The notes: generated by a model from the letters alone, not told the origin. A DNA stretch of 64,000 bases from Brevibacterium yomogidense (GCF_016107685.1 NZ_JABASY010000002.1:248001-312000); one strand, 5' to 3'; counted from the stretch's first letter, positions 21,001 to 30,180 are shown. A program made the numbers and translations.

Positions 21001-22743
21001 GTGGAAGACGATGATTGCCGTGTGGATGCCCGCCCTTTGACTCAATCCGTCGGCGCAGGTGCCGCTCCCGCTCTGGCGGAGCTGCTGCGACGCGTTCAGG
21101 AAGTTCGCCTTCCGCTGGAGACTCCGGATGCGCTCGATGCCCGGGCTCTGCAGCGGTCGCTGTCGGACCAGCTCGAGGACTACTTGCTGCCCCGCGTGGA
21201 GAACCCGGACGCTCCACTGCTGGTCGTCATCGGCGGTTCGACGGGTGCCGGCAAGTCGACGCTCGTGAACTCGATCCTGCGGAAGTCCGTCACGGAATCC
21301 GGCGTGCTGCGGCCCACCACCCGGTCTCCTGTTCTCGTGCACCACCCCGACGACGAACAGCATTTCCAGTCCGACCGTGTCCTGCCGGGGTTCGCTCGGG
21401 TGACGCGTGAGGAGACGCGGCTCGACAAGCCCCAGCTGCGGCTCGTGGCGGACGACTCGATCCCGCCCGGCCTCGCTCTCCTCGATTCGCCGGACATCGA
21501 TTCGGTCATGGAATCGAACCGTCGCATCGCCCGCCAGCTGCTCGCCGCGGCGGACCTCTGGCTCTTCGTCACGACCGCCGCCCGCTATGCGGATGCCGTC
21601 CCGTGGGCGCTGCTGACCGAAGCGCAGGCCCGTGGCACGACGGTGGCGCTCGTCCTCGACCGGGTGCCGGGGGAGGCGAACCGCGAGGTGCGCCGTCACC
21701 TCACGGAGCTGCTGAGCGGGGCGGGCCTGGGTTCCTCCCCGGTCTTCACGGTTCCCGAAGTCACGCTTCAGGACGGTCTGCTTCCGGAGGCCGCCGTGTT
21801 CACCCTCACCTCGTGGATCCTCAACCTGGGGCGCAGCGAGAAGGCGCGGTCCCGGGTCGTCGAGAAGACGCTCGTGGGTGCTTTGGCCTCCGTGCCACCG
21901 CGGGTGGAGGAGCTCGCCGCTCAGGTCGCGGACCAGGAGGACCAGCACGCACGTCTGAGCGCAGCGGTCGATGAGGCGTTCGACGCCGGTGTGAAGGAAC
22001 TCGACGCATCCCTCGCCGATGGTCGCGTGCTGCGGGGCGAGGTGCTGGCCCGCTGGCAGGACTTCGTGGGCGCCGGACAGTTCTTCCGGGGCCTGGAGCC
22101 GACGGTCGCACGTCTGCGCGACCGCTTCACCGCGGCGGTCACCGGTCGCCGCGACACGGCCGAACCCCTCGAAGTCGCGATCGAGCAGAGCGTCGCCTTC
22201 CTCATCCGAGAACAGGCCGTGCAGGCGGTGGCGCAGTCGCGCATGCGGTGGGAGGACACTCCTGCGGGCTCCGCTCTCATCGCCGGGCAGGACGGTGCGG
22301 CAGCCTTCCGAGTCCCGGCGGACTTCGATTCCCGTGTGGGCCGGATGGTCGCCGAATGGTCGGCCGGAGTGAACGAGCTGGTCCGCGATGTGGGCCAGTC
22401 GAAGCGGGCGAAGGCGCGCATCCTGTCGTTCGGTGTCAACGGGGTCGGCGCTGTCCTCATGCTCGCCGCTTTCGCCGGGACCGGCGGGCTGACCGGGGCG
22501 GAGGTGGGGATCGCGGGGACCACCGCCGTCGTCGCCGGAAAGCTCCTCGACACGATCTTCGGGGACCAGGTGACCCGCGACCTCGCCGCGGAGGTGCGCA
22601 CGCGCCTCCTCGATTCGGCGCAGTCGCTCGTCCTGTCCTGCCGCACCCCGTTCGATGCAGCGCTCACCGCCGCCGAGGTGCCGCCCCGGCAGGCGGGCAC
22701 CCTGCGGTCGAGCGGCCACAGACTTGAGGAGGCACTGGGATGA
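21001..22743 (+). CDS. Dynamin-like membrane GTPase, first of a pair
   Basis: A 580-aa P-loop GTPase. Walker A GGSTGAGKST is at about 78-87, followed by a switch region (RPTTRSPVLVHH), a G3-type LLDSPDIDS and ALVLDRVPGE in the G4 position. A long helical middle follows, then a hydrophobic segment about 480-515 (VNGVGAVLMLAAFAG and a second stretch), which suggests membrane insertion. GTG 21001 is preferred because GGAGG lies 8 bases upstream; GTG 20986 overlaps that site. The stop overlaps the ATG of a second GTPase. Membrane remodelling is a family-level inference; no substrate is indicated. Confidence 0.8.
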   Translation: MEDDDCRVDARPLTQSVGAGAAPALAELLRRVQEVRLPLETPDALDARALQRSLSDQLEDYLLPRVENPDAPLLVVIGGSTGAGKSTLVNSILRKSVTESGVLRPTTRSPVLVHHPDDEQHFQSDRVLPGFARVTREETRLDKPQLRLVADDSIPPGLALLDSPDIDSVMESNRRIARQLLAAADLWLFVTTAARYADAVPWALLTEAQARGTTVALVLDRVPGEANREVRRHLTELLSGAGLGSSPVFTVPEVTLQDGLLPEAAVFTLTSWILNLGRSEKARSRVVEKTLVGALASVPPRVEELAAQVADQEDQHARLSAAVDEAFDAGVKELDASLADGRVLRGEVLARWQDFVGAGQFFRGLEPTVARLRDRFTAAVTGRRDTAEPLEVAIEQSVAFLIREQAVQAVAQSRMRWEDTPAGSALIAGQDGAAAFRVPADFDSRVGRMVAEWSAGVNELVRDVGQSKRAKARILSFGVNGVGAVLMLAAFAGTGGLTGAEVGIAGTTAVVAGKLLDTIFGDQVTRDLAAEVRTRLLDSAQSLVLSCRTPFDAALTAAEVPPRQAGTLRSSGHRLEEALG

Positions 22744-24356
22744 CTGACGTGTCGACACCTGCGTCCCCCGCGGCGCACGCGGATCCGGCGCACGTGGAAC
22801 TCTCACGGCTCACCGACGGACTGCGCTACGCGCTGGATCACGGGGAGGACACCCTTCGCCCCGAGGTGGTCACCGATGCCCGTGAGCTCCTGGCGCGCGT
22901 CGACGAACGCATGCGACTGGGGGAGGACCACACCGTCGTCGCGTTCGCCGGTTCGACGGGGTCCGGAAAATCGTCGCTCTTCAACGCGGTCGCAGGTCTG
23001 GAGATCGCCCGGGTTGGGGTGCGCCGCCCCACCACGTCGAAGCCGACCGCGTGCGTGTGGGGCACGGGCGGCGAGGAGATCCTCGACTGGCTGGAGGTGC
23101 CGGTCGAGAACCGCTCCTGGCGGGAATCGGCGCTGGACGGCGACGACCAGTCCGCGCTGCACGGGCTCATCCTCATCGACCTTCCCGACCATGATTCGAC
23201 CGCAGTGGAGCATCGCGTGGAATCGGACCGCATGGTCGGTCTGGTCGACGTCGTCTTCTGGGTGGTCGACCCGCAGAAATACGCCGACTACTCCCTGCAC
23301 ACGGGCTATCTCGCCGCGTTCGCGGAGCACAGCACTGCGATGGTCTTCGTCCTCAATCAGATCGATCGGATCGCCTCGGACGATCGTCCGGCTGCGGTCG
23401 ATCACTTCGCCTCCCTCCTGGCCGCCGACGGACTCGTCGACGCCCGTGTCCGCCCCGCCTCCGCTGTCACTCGTGAAGGCGTGCCGGGACTGCGCGACAT
23501 CCTGTCGGAGACGATCGCAGCGAAGCAGGCGGTGACGGAGCGCCTGCTGGCCGACGTGCGGACGGCGAACGCACGTGTCCTCGAGGAGATCGGCGAGCCG
23601 CCCCACGGGATCGCGGATATCCAGGGTGCACAGGAACTGGTCGGTGCGATGACGGACGCCGCGGGCGTCGATGCGATCGCCCAGACCGTCCACGACGACT
23701 ACCTGCGCCGCGCATACAAGCGCACTGCGTATCCCGTGTTCGCCTGGATGCAGCGTTCGAAGGCGGATCCGCTGGGCGCGAAGCACGGTGCGGATCGTGA
23801 CGACCTGGTCCGTGCGGGCGCACCGGAGGTCACCCGTGCGCAGAGGGCCCGAGTGAGCCTGGCCGCCCACGACCTCGTCGACTCCGCCGTGTCCGGCATG
23901 CCGTCCGTCTGGCGGAACCGGGTCGCGAAGGAGGAGCGCGCCAGCGCGGAAGCGCTGTCGGAGAACCTGGACCGTGCGATCACGGCGGTCGACGTCCCCA
24001 GGCCCCAGCCGGGCTGGTGGACGCTGGCGGGCATCCTCCAGGTACTGTTCTTCGTCGCGACCTGCTTGGGCCTCACCTGGCTGGTCGTGCAGATCCTCGC
24101 GATCGTGGGAGTGGGGTTCGACCCGAACCCCGTCCTGTGGATCGCACCGGCTGTCCTCCTGATCGGGGGAGTCATCGGTTCCTTCGTGGTCTCCGCGTGG
24201 GCGTCGAGCAAGCGGCAGAAGGGCGCCGTCGATGCGGCGGGCACCATCACCGAACGCCTGCACGAAGCCGTGAGATCGACGGCGGAGAGCGCCTTCCTCG
24301 ACCCGATCACCGCGGTCGTCGAAGAACACCGGCGCATCCACGACGGTCTGCGCTGA
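22740..24356 (+). CDS. Dynamin-like/YfjP-type membrane GTPase, second of a pair
   Basis: A 538-aa GTPase with Walker A GSTGSGKSS (about 71-79), switch RRPTTSKPTACVW, G3 LIDLPDHDS and G4 VFVLNQIDRI. The C-terminal third carries two membrane helices (about 420-448 and 458-482) followed by a basic segment. It overlaps the preceding GTPase by 4 bases, so the two are made together, probably in fixed ratio. Paired GTPases of this kind are known for bacterial dynamins, where partners form hetero-oligomers; whether these do is inference. Confidence 0.8.
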   Translation: MTDVSTPASPAAHADPAHVELSRLTDGLRYALDHGEDTLRPEVVTDARELLARVDERMRLGEDHTVVAFAGSTGSGKSSLFNAVAGLEIARVGVRRPTTSKPTACVWGTGGEEILDWLEVPVENRSWRESALDGDDQSALHGLILIDLPDHDSTAVEHRVESDRMVGLVDVVFWVVDPQKYADYSLHTGYLAAFAEHSTAMVFVLNQIDRIASDDRPAAVDHFASLLAADGLVDARVRPASAVTREGVPGLRDILSETIAAKQAVTERLLADVRTANARVLEEIGEPPHGIADIQGAQELVGAMTDAAGVDAIAQTVHDDYLRRAYKRTAYPVFAWMQRSKADPLGAKHGADRDDLVRAGAPEVTRAQRARVSLAAHDLVDSAVSGMPSVWRNRVAKEERASAEALSENLDRAITAVDVPRPQPGWWTLAGILQVLFFVATCLGLTWLVVQILAIVGVGFDPNPVLWIAPAVLLIGGVIGSFVVSAWASSKRQKGAVDAAGTITERLHEAVRSTAESAFLDPITAVVEEHRRIHDGLR

Positions 24357-24406
24357 CGGCAGCCCACTGATCCTCTCCCCGCGTCACAGCGGGAGGACGC
24401 GTCGGC

Positions 24407-24443
24407 ACTGCGGTGCGCACACGGTCTGTGTGCGCACCGCAGT
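24407..24443 (+). terminator. Terminator after the GTPase pair
   Basis: A perfect 16-bp stem (24407-24422 with 24428-24443), 5-nt loop, then CGTTTCC. It closes the two-gene GTPase operon. The rest of the gap to ssb (24444-24551) shows no clear promoter. Confidence 0.75.
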
Positions 24444-24551
24444 CGTTTCCACAGCGCTCGCCGGCCCGTTGAACGGTCTCCGCCCTCGGAATGGACTCGG
24501 ATCCATCACGTGGGTGGGAGAGCCCCATCCAGTGCGTGGAAGGGGAGTGAC

Positions 24552-25184
24552 ATGAAGATCACGAACGTCTTCATCGGAACAGCCGGCCAGGATCCGCGAT
24601 CGGGAGCATTCGACGACGGCCGCTCGTGGGCGAACGTGCGCATCGCAGTGAATCACGACTACTTCAACGGTGCGACAGGGGAGGTCGTCAACCGGGGAGT
24701 GAGCTGGTTCGATGTGAGCGCATACGGGGCTCTTGCACGGAACCTCGCGTTCTCCGTGCGCAAGGGGGACAGCATCATCGTGGTGGGCGAGCTGCGGATG
24801 CGCGACTGGGAGAAGGACGGACGGACCGGGACCAGTGGGACGATCATCGCGGACGTCGTGGGACCCAATCTGCTGTTCGGGGTGTCGAAGTACATGAGGT
24901 CGAGTGCGCTCATCCCTGACACACCGGACCCCGAGGCCGGCGACGGGTCGGGGACGAGCGGAGCGGACAGGCGGAATGGCGCATGGGGAAAGCTGGGTGC
25001 TCCGGCCGAAGCTCGCGGCACCGCGTCCGGCGGCGGCTTCTCCGAGTCCGCAACCGTGCCTCCGCCAGCGGAGGAGACGGACAGCACCGAGAGCACGTCG
25101 ACGGCCGATCTGGACGGGGAAGCGTCCGGATCGGACGCGGACGAAGGTGCGGCGACGAAAGAACCTGCCGAGGCGCCCTTCTGA
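24552..25184 (+). CDS. ssb: Single-stranded DNA-binding protein (paralogue type)
   Basis: OB-fold protein binding ssDNA in replication or repair. The 210-aa product has the OB domain in about the first 110 residues (KITNVFIGTAGQDPR, SWFDVSAYGALARNLA, KGDSIIVVGELRMRDWE), an acidic Gly/Ser/Ala/Glu-rich linker and the tip AEAPF, a variant of the SSB-Ct tip that usually reads DDIPF. ATG 24552 follows GGAAGGGGA. It is not next to rpsF/rpsR, where the main actinobacterial ssb lies, and its position by ettA matches, from memory, the paralogue Rv2478c. Confidence 0.85.
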   Translation: MKITNVFIGTAGQDPRSGAFDDGRSWANVRIAVNHDYFNGATGEVVNRGVSWFDVSAYGALARNLAFSVRKGDSIIVVGELRMRDWEKDGRTGTSGTIIADVVGPNLLFGVSKYMRSSALIPDTPDPEAGDGSGTSGADRRNGAWGKLGAPAEARGTASGGGFSESATVPPPAEETDSTESTSTADLDGEASGSDADEGAATKEPAEAPF

Positions 25185-25292
25185 CGCGGCGGGGCGGTCC
25201 CGTGCGGCCGGCGGAGCACCCACGTGTGTGAGGAGCTTCGTGACCGCGTCGCGTGCTGGGAGCCGCGAGTCGTGGCGGCGGGTGTGCCCCGC

Positions 25293-25298
25293 TAGAGT
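25293..25298 (+). promoter_or_regulatory. Candidate -10 of the lipoprotein gene
   Basis: TAGAGT followed by GGGA, 34 bp before the ATG at 25333. It matches the TAGNNT pattern of other starts in this window. No -35 is evident. Confidence 0.4.
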
Positions 25299-25332
25299 GG
25301 GACGCGCGAAACCGCTCACCGGAAGGACCCGC

Positions 25333-25992
25333 ATGGTCACAGTGCCCCGTCGACCCGTCGCGACCCGTCGACTCGCAGCCCTCACGGGGTCTGTCGCAGT
25401 GCTCCTGACCGGGTGCTCGTTCCTGGACAAGGAGCCGTCCGAACCGACGGTCGTGGAATCCGAGGAGCCCGCGATCGTCGATGACGTCACGGCTGTCCTG
25501 GAACCCCTGCTGGGCGACGCGGAATCCCTGCCGACGTCCGAAGAGCTCTTCGACACGCTCATGGACGCGGGCTACGAAGCGGACCAGCTCGAGGCGACGC
25601 AGGACGACACCCCGCTGTCCACCGGGGTGTCCTCGAAGATGTTCGCGGTGCTGGTGGACGAAGGCTGCATCGTCGGTGAGATCCGTGAAGGCGACGTGAT
25701 GGCACACCTCATGCCGCCCTCGGAGTCGACCGGCACCTGCCTGTACGGCGGTGTCGACCGTCCGGAGGGAGCCGCGGAGCCCAGCGGGGAGCCGCGTGAG
25801 GACGGTGCCGAGGACAACGGTGCCGGGCACATCCCCGGAGAGGACTTCTCCCGACCGTCGGAGGACGGTGGCGGAGGTTCCGGCGACGACGGACCCGGTG
25901 GTGCGGGAGACGGCGGTGATTCGGGCGGTTCCGGCGGTGAAGGGGGCGGCGCCGGTGACGAACCCGGTGACGCGGGCCTCGGCGGCAACTGA
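25333..25992 (+). CDS. Secreted lipoprotein with Gly/Asp-rich tail
   Basis: A 219-aa exported lipoprotein. Twin-Arg-like basic residues and a hydrophobic run lead to the lipobox LLTGC with Cys28 as the lipidated residue. A globular domain (about 50-140) contains ELFDTLMDAGYEADQLE and two cysteines (EGCIVGEIR, GTCLYGG) that could pair. This resembles the DUF6993-type lipoproteins of Micrococcales, with moderate certainty. The last 70 residues are a Gly/Asp/Ser/Pro-rich low-complexity tail. ATG 25333 follows GGAAGGACC; the frame extends upstream, but only through ssb in another frame. Function unknown. Confidence 0.7.
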   Translation: MVTVPRRPVATRRLAALTGSVAVLLTGCSFLDKEPSEPTVVESEEPAIVDDVTAVLEPLLGDAESLPTSEELFDTLMDAGYEADQLEATQDDTPLSTGVSSKMFAVLVDEGCIVGEIREGDVMAHLMPPSESTGTCLYGGVDRPEGAAEPSGEPREDGAEDNGAGHIPGEDFSRPSEDGGGGSGDDGPGGAGDGGDSGGSGGEGGGAGDEPGDAGLGGN

Positions 25993-26056
25993 CTGCCGCA
26001 GTCATCGAAGGTGACGGGGGACGCCTCCGGTGGAATGGTCGTAGGCCAGCCTGCGC

Positions 26057-26064
26057 TATAGGCT
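26057..26064 (+). promoter_or_regulatory. Candidate -10 of ettA
   Basis: TATAGGCT contains both TATAGG and TAGGCT and lies only 10 bp before the ATG at 26075. Transcription would begin about 3-4 nt before the start codon, so the ettA message would be nearly leaderless. Confidence 0.45.
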
Positions 26065-26074
26065 GGGAGACACT

Positions 26075-27757
26075 ATGGCAGAGTTCATTTACACCATGCA
26101 CAAGGCGCGCAAAGCGCACGGTGACAAAGTCATCCTCGACGATGTGTCGATGTCGTTCTATCCCGGAGCGAAGATCGGCATGGTCGGCCCCAACGGCGCC
26201 GGCAAATCCACCATCCTCAAGATCATGGCGGGTCTCGAACACCCGTCGAACGGCGAAGCACGGCTGAGCCCCGGCTACTCGGTCGGCATCCTCCTGCAGG
26301 AGCCTCCTCTCAACGAGGAGAAGACCGTCCGCGGGAACGTCGAAGAAGCCGTGAGCGACATCAAGGGCAAGCTCGACCGGTTCAACGAGATCTCTGAGGA
26401 GATGTCGAACCCGGACGCGGACTTCGATGCGCTCATGGGAGAGATGGGCAAGCTCCAGGAAGCGATCGACAACGCCGACGCGTGGGACCTCGACTCGCAG
26501 CTCGAACAGGCGATGGACGCACTGCGCTGCCCTCCCGGCGATGAAGCGGTGACCCACCTGTCCGGTGGTGAGCGCCGCCGTGTGGCACTGTGCAAGCTGC
26601 TCCTCGAGAAGCCGGACCTCCTGCTCCTCGATGAGCCCACCAACCACCTGGACGCTGAATCCGTCCTCTGGCTGGAGCAGCACCTGTCCAGCTACCCCGG
26701 CGCCGTCATCGCGATCACCCACGATAGGTACTTCCTGGACCACGTCGCGGAATGGATCGCAGAGGTCGACCGCGGTCACCTCTACCCCTACGAAGGCAAC
26801 TACTCGACGTACCTGGAGAAGAAGCAGGAGCGTCTCCAGGTCGCCGGCAAGAAGGACCAGAAGCTGCAGAAGCGCCTCAAGGAGGAGCTCGAGTGGGTCC
26901 GGTCGAACGCGAAGGCACGGCAGACGAAGTCGAAGGCCCGCCTCGCCCGCTACGAGGAGATGGCCGCAGAAGCGGAGAAGACCAGGAAGCTGGACTTCGA
27001 AGAGATCCAGATCCCGCCGGGCCCCCGCCTGGGCAATCTGGTCATCGAAGCGGACAACCTGCAGAAGGGCTTCGACGGGCGCAAGCTGATCGACGGCCTG
27101 TCGTTCTCGCTTCCCCCGAACGGCATCGTGGGTGTCATCGGACCGAACGGTGTCGGCAAGTCGACGCTCTTCAAGACGATCGTCGGCATGGAGCAGCTGG
27201 ACGGCGGCGAACTCAAGATCGGCGACTCCGTCAAGATCTCCTACGTCGATCAGTCGCGTGGCGGCATCGACCCGGAGAAGTCGCTGTGGGACGTCGTCTC
27301 CGACGGACTCGACTTCATCCAGGTGGGCAACGTCGAGATGCCGTCGCGCGCCTACGTGTCCGCGTTCGGCTTCAAGGGGCCGGACCAGCAGAAGAAGGCC
27401 GGCGTGCTGTCCGGCGGTGAGCGCAACCGCCTCAACCTGGCGCTCACCCTCAAGCAGGGCGGCAACCTGCTGCTCCTCGATGAGCCGACGAACGACCTGG
27501 ACGTCGAGACGCTGGGATCGCTGGAGAACGCGCTGCTCGAATTCCCCGGCTGCGCCGTGGTCGTGTCGCACGACCGGTGGTTCCTGGACCGTGTCGCCAC
27601 GCACATCCTCGCGTGGGAGGGCACGGAGGAGAACCCGGCGGCCTGGTACTGGTTCGAGGGCAACTTCGACTCGTACGAGAAGAACAAGGTGGAGCGCCTG
27701 GGTGAGGACGCCGCACGTCCTCACCGGATGACGCACCGCCGCCTCACGCGCGACTGA
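26075..27757 (+). CDS. ettA: Energy-dependent translational throttle protein EttA (ABC-F)
   Basis: Cytoplasmic ABC-F ATPase without membrane domains that binds the ribosomal E site and gates the first steps of elongation according to ADP/ATP. The 560-aa protein has two cassettes: Walker A GPNGAGKST and GPNGVGKST, signatures LSGGERRRV and LSGGERNRL, and Walker B LLLLDEPTNHLD and LLLLDEPTNDLD. They are joined by a charged linker of about 70 residues rich in Lys/Glu. It ends with the EttA-type segment FEGNFDSYEKNK. M. tuberculosis Rv2477c is, from memory, the counterpart. Confidence 0.95.
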   Translation: MAEFIYTMHKARKAHGDKVILDDVSMSFYPGAKIGMVGPNGAGKSTILKIMAGLEHPSNGEARLSPGYSVGILLQEPPLNEEKTVRGNVEEAVSDIKGKLDRFNEISEEMSNPDADFDALMGEMGKLQEAIDNADAWDLDSQLEQAMDALRCPPGDEAVTHLSGGERRRVALCKLLLEKPDLLLLDEPTNHLDAESVLWLEQHLSSYPGAVIAITHDRYFLDHVAEWIAEVDRGHLYPYEGNYSTYLEKKQERLQVAGKKDQKLQKRLKEELEWVRSNAKARQTKSKARLARYEEMAAEAEKTRKLDFEEIQIPPGPRLGNLVIEADNLQKGFDGRKLIDGLSFSLPPNGIVGVIGPNGVGKSTLFKTIVGMEQLDGGELKIGDSVKISYVDQSRGGIDPEKSLWDVVSDGLDFIQVGNVEMPSRAYVSAFGFKGPDQQKKAGVLSGGERNRLNLALTLKQGGNLLLLDEPTNDLDVETLGSLENALLEFPGCAVVVSHDRWFLDRVATHILAWEGTEENPAAWYWFEGNFDSYEKNKVERLGEDAARPHRMTHRRLTRD

Positions 27758-27794
27758 TCTCACACAGGCGCGGCGCACAGCACGTGCGCACCGC

Positions 27795-27840
27795 CGAATG
27801 ACGGAAGGGGCTCCCCAGGGGGAGCCCCTTCCGTCATTCG
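27795..27840. terminator. Bidirectional terminator between ettA and tesB
   Basis: A perfect 21-bp stem (27795-27815 with 27820-27840) with a 4-nt loop between two convergent genes. Confidence 0.8.
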
Positions 27841-27851
27841 GCCAGACGTGC

Positions 27852-28736
27852 TCAGCTGCGTTTGAGGCGGACCATGCCCTGCTGGGTCGCGTGGGCGACG
27901 AGCCGTCCGTCGCGCGCGTGCACACGTGCGGTCCCCAGGGCGCGGCCGTTGTTGGACCTCGGTCCCGTGAGGTCGAACAGCAGCCAGTCGTCGAAGTCGA
28001 ACGCGGAATGCCACCACATCGAGTGGTCGAGGCTCGCCATCCGCAGCTCCGGCGTGTACCAGGGGATGCCGTGGACGCGCAGTGTCGGTTCGAGGAGGTT
28101 GTAGTCCGACACGTACGCCAGCGCAGCGGCATTGCGCACGCGGTCGTGGCCGAACGGGGCGACCGTCTTGACCCAGAACATCTCGCTGGCCTTGCGCTCA
28201 CCCTGGAACGTCGCCTGGATGGCCGGTTCGACGGGTCGGATCTCGAAGGGGCGCTTGAACACCCACCCCTTGAGCAGGGGATGGTCGATCCCCGCCAGCT
28301 GCTCCGTGAGGGAGGGCAGTTCTTCCGGCGGCGGCACGTCTTCGGGCATCGTGTCCTGGTAGTCGAGGCCGTCCTCGTCGCGCTGGAACGACGCCATACC
28401 CGTGAAGATCGGCTGGCCGTCCTGGTAGGCCTGCACGCGACGGGCGGAGAACGACCCACCGTCCCGCAGGACGTCGACACCGAACGTGAGGTCGGAGAAG
28501 ACGGAGCCGGCCCGCAGGAAGTATCCGTGGAAGGAGTGGATCGGCCGGTCATCGGCCACGGTCGCGGATGTGGCGATGACGCACTGCGACAGCACCTGCC
28601 CGCCGAACAGCCGGTCGCCCGGCTTGGGCTGGTTCCATCCCTGGAAATTGTGCTCTTCGCCACCGACCCCCGGCGTGTCGAGCCGGCGCAGGTCCAGCAC
28701 CCGCTGCAGTTCGTCGATGTTCGCGTCTACGTCCAC
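27852..28736 (-). CDS. tesB: Acyl-CoA thioesterase II (TesB family)
   Basis: Hydrolyses acyl-CoA to fatty acid and CoA. The 294-aa protein is a double hotdog. The first half contains RLFGGQVLSQC and the FHGYFLRAG strand; the second half has the catalytic Asp in MASLDHSMWWH and the Gln in HATQQGMVR. The GTG at 28736 follows GAGGAGGGG. It is divergent from a second, unrelated hotdog thioesterase, with about 130 bp between them that must hold both promoters. Confidence 0.93.
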   Translation of the reverse strand: MDVDANIDELQRVLDLRRLDTPGVGGEEHNFQGWNQPKPGDRLFGGQVLSQCVIATSATVADDRPIHSFHGYFLRAGSVFSDLTFGVDVLRDGGSFSARRVQAYQDGQPIFTGMASFQRDEDGLDYQDTMPEDVPPPEELPSLTEQLAGIDHPLLKGWVFKRPFEIRPVEPAIQATFQGERKASEMFWVKTVAPFGHDRVRNAAALAYVSDYNLLEPTLRVHGIPWYTPELRMASLDHSMWWHSAFDFDDWLLFDLTGPRSNNGRALGTARVHARDGRLVAHATQQGMVRLKRS

Positions 28737-28874
28737 GTTCCCCTCCTCGCGGCCAGGCCGCTGGCCAATCCTGTGCAGTGACCGATCCTACCTCCGGTAC
28801 TGATCGTGCGTTCAGGACGACCGCTCTGTGTCGCGGTGCGTCATGTGAGCGGCGCGGATGGCAGGATGGAGCCT

Positions 28875-29420
28875 ATGGATCAGACGTCTGCGCCACTCAC
28901 GAACCCCCTCATCCCCGGTGCGTTCACCCGGGTGCTCATCGAGCTGCGCTGGGGTGACATGGACGCGTACGGCCACGTGAACAACGTGACGCAGCTGCGG
29001 GTACTCGAAGAGGCCCGCGTCCGCGTGTTCGGGTCACCCACGGCTGCGCGGGACGCACCGAACGTGGTGGTGCCGGGCGCGGGTCGTACAGTCCTGGGCG
29101 ACGGCCTGCCGGACGTGCTGGGCCGTGCGAGCGCGGACACGGATCTCCTGGTGCTCTCGCACCGCATCGAATACCGCACGCCCATCCCGTACCGGGAGGG
29201 CCCCCTCGCCGTCGACTGCGTGGTGTCCGGGGTGTCTCCCGCGTCGATGACGGTGGGCTACGTCATCGCGGAGCCCGACGGCGCCGCGGCGTACACGGTT
29301 GCGGAGACGGAGGTGGTCTTCGTCGACTCCGCCACCGGGCGGGCCCGGCGCATCCGCGACGACGAGCGCGCGGAGATCGAGGCCGCGGTGTCCGCACCCG
29401 TGAGGCTGCGCCATGTCTGA
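28875..29420 (+). CDS. Hotdog acyl-CoA thioesterase (4HBT type)
   Basis: A 181-aa single-hotdog protein. The 4HBT active-site segment RWGDMDAYGHVNNVTQLRVL is present, with the Asp in WGDMD and the HVNN motif intact. Start choice lies between ATG 28866 and ATG 28875; the second has GGATGGAG just upstream. The last 8 bases overlap the next gene. The substrate may be acyl-CoA or an acyl-carrier thioester; sequence does not decide. Confidence 0.85.
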   Translation: MDQTSAPLTNPLIPGAFTRVLIELRWGDMDAYGHVNNVTQLRVLEEARVRVFGSPTAARDAPNVVVPGAGRTVLGDGLPDVLGRASADTDLLVLSHRIEYRTPIPYREGPLAVDCVVSGVSPASMTVGYVIAEPDGAAAYTVAETEVVFVDSATGRARRIRDDERAEIEAAVSAPVRLRHV

Positions 29421-30180
29421 CGGGATGCTGATTCCGGCGGAGAGGTCGGCCCTCACGGATTGGCGCACATTCGTCGCGCGCGCCCTCCACACCGACGCGG
29501 ATGCGGCGATCCGTCTGGCCGTGACCAAGGACGTCCTCGTGCTCACCGTCGCACCCCTGCACCCGCAGGGGCTGAGCGACAGCATGCCGCTGGTGCTGGG
29601 GATGCGCATGCTGCGGCTTAGAAACCTGTCGATGGACGGCCTGGACGTCGTCGTCGAAGCCCGGGCGCTGCTGGACCGCTTCGCCCGGATCGATGCAGAG
29701 CAGAAGCCGTTCGACGTGCTGTCCGATCTCAGCGCTGATGCGCAGCACTCGGGTGCGGACACCGTGGGGGAGGGTGACGGGACCGCCCCGGGGGTCTCCG
29801 TCCCTCCCGCCGAGGTGCGGGTCCCGTGGACCGGCATCTCACCTCCGAGGGGCCCCTGGGAGCCGCTGGGCACCGTGAGCGCCGATTCGCTGCGGGGCGT
29901 GGCGGAAGCGGGGATCGAAGAGGTGGCGAAGGGGACACCGGAGAACGCGGGGTCCCATGCGGTGGACGCGCTGAGGCGGCAGGTCTGGTCCCGCACGGCA
30001 CTCGAGGTGGGGTTCATCCCGGCGTCGTCGGACGTCGAGCATTCCCAGCCGATCCCGGCCGGTGCCGCTTTCGGCCTCTACACGCTGGGTTTCCTCCCCG
30101 CCACAGGGGCGGCGCACGTCCTGCGCTGCGGCGTGTGGACCCGCCTGAGCCTGCCGGCGGGTCACGTCCTCATCCGATGA
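29413..30180 (+). CDS. Conserved actinobacterial protein of unknown function
   Basis: A 255-aa soluble protein with no motif I recognise. It has an N-terminal helical part (about 1-45), a strand/helix region with VLVLTVAPLHPQGL, an acidic Gly-rich linker (about 110-135) and a C-terminal domain ending in GLYTLGFLPATG and CGVWTRLSLPAGHVLIR. Its ATG overlaps the stop region of the thioesterase by 8 bases, so it is probably translated with it. No signal peptide or membrane helix is seen. It converges on glbO. Confidence 0.6.
   Translation: MSDGMLIPAERSALTDWRTFVARALHTDADAAIRLAVTKDVLVLTVAPLHPQGLSDSMPLVLGMRMLRLRNLSMDGLDVVVEARALLDRFARIDAEQKPFDVLSDLSADAQHSGADTVGEGDGTAPGVSVPPAEVRVPWTGISPPRGPWEPLGTVSADSLRGVAEAGIEEVAKGTPENAGSHAVDALRRQVWSRTALEVGFIPASSDVEHSQPIPAGAAFGLYTLGFLPATGAAHVLRCGVWTRLSLPAGHVLIR

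Noticed and set aside
24904..25332. Longer start for the lipoprotein gene
   Set aside because: This part overlaps ssb in another frame and would bury the signal peptide.
25709..28663. 984-codon minus-strand frame covering ettA and tesB
   Set aside because: It covers two well-supported genes in other frames and has low-complexity Arg/Ser composition.
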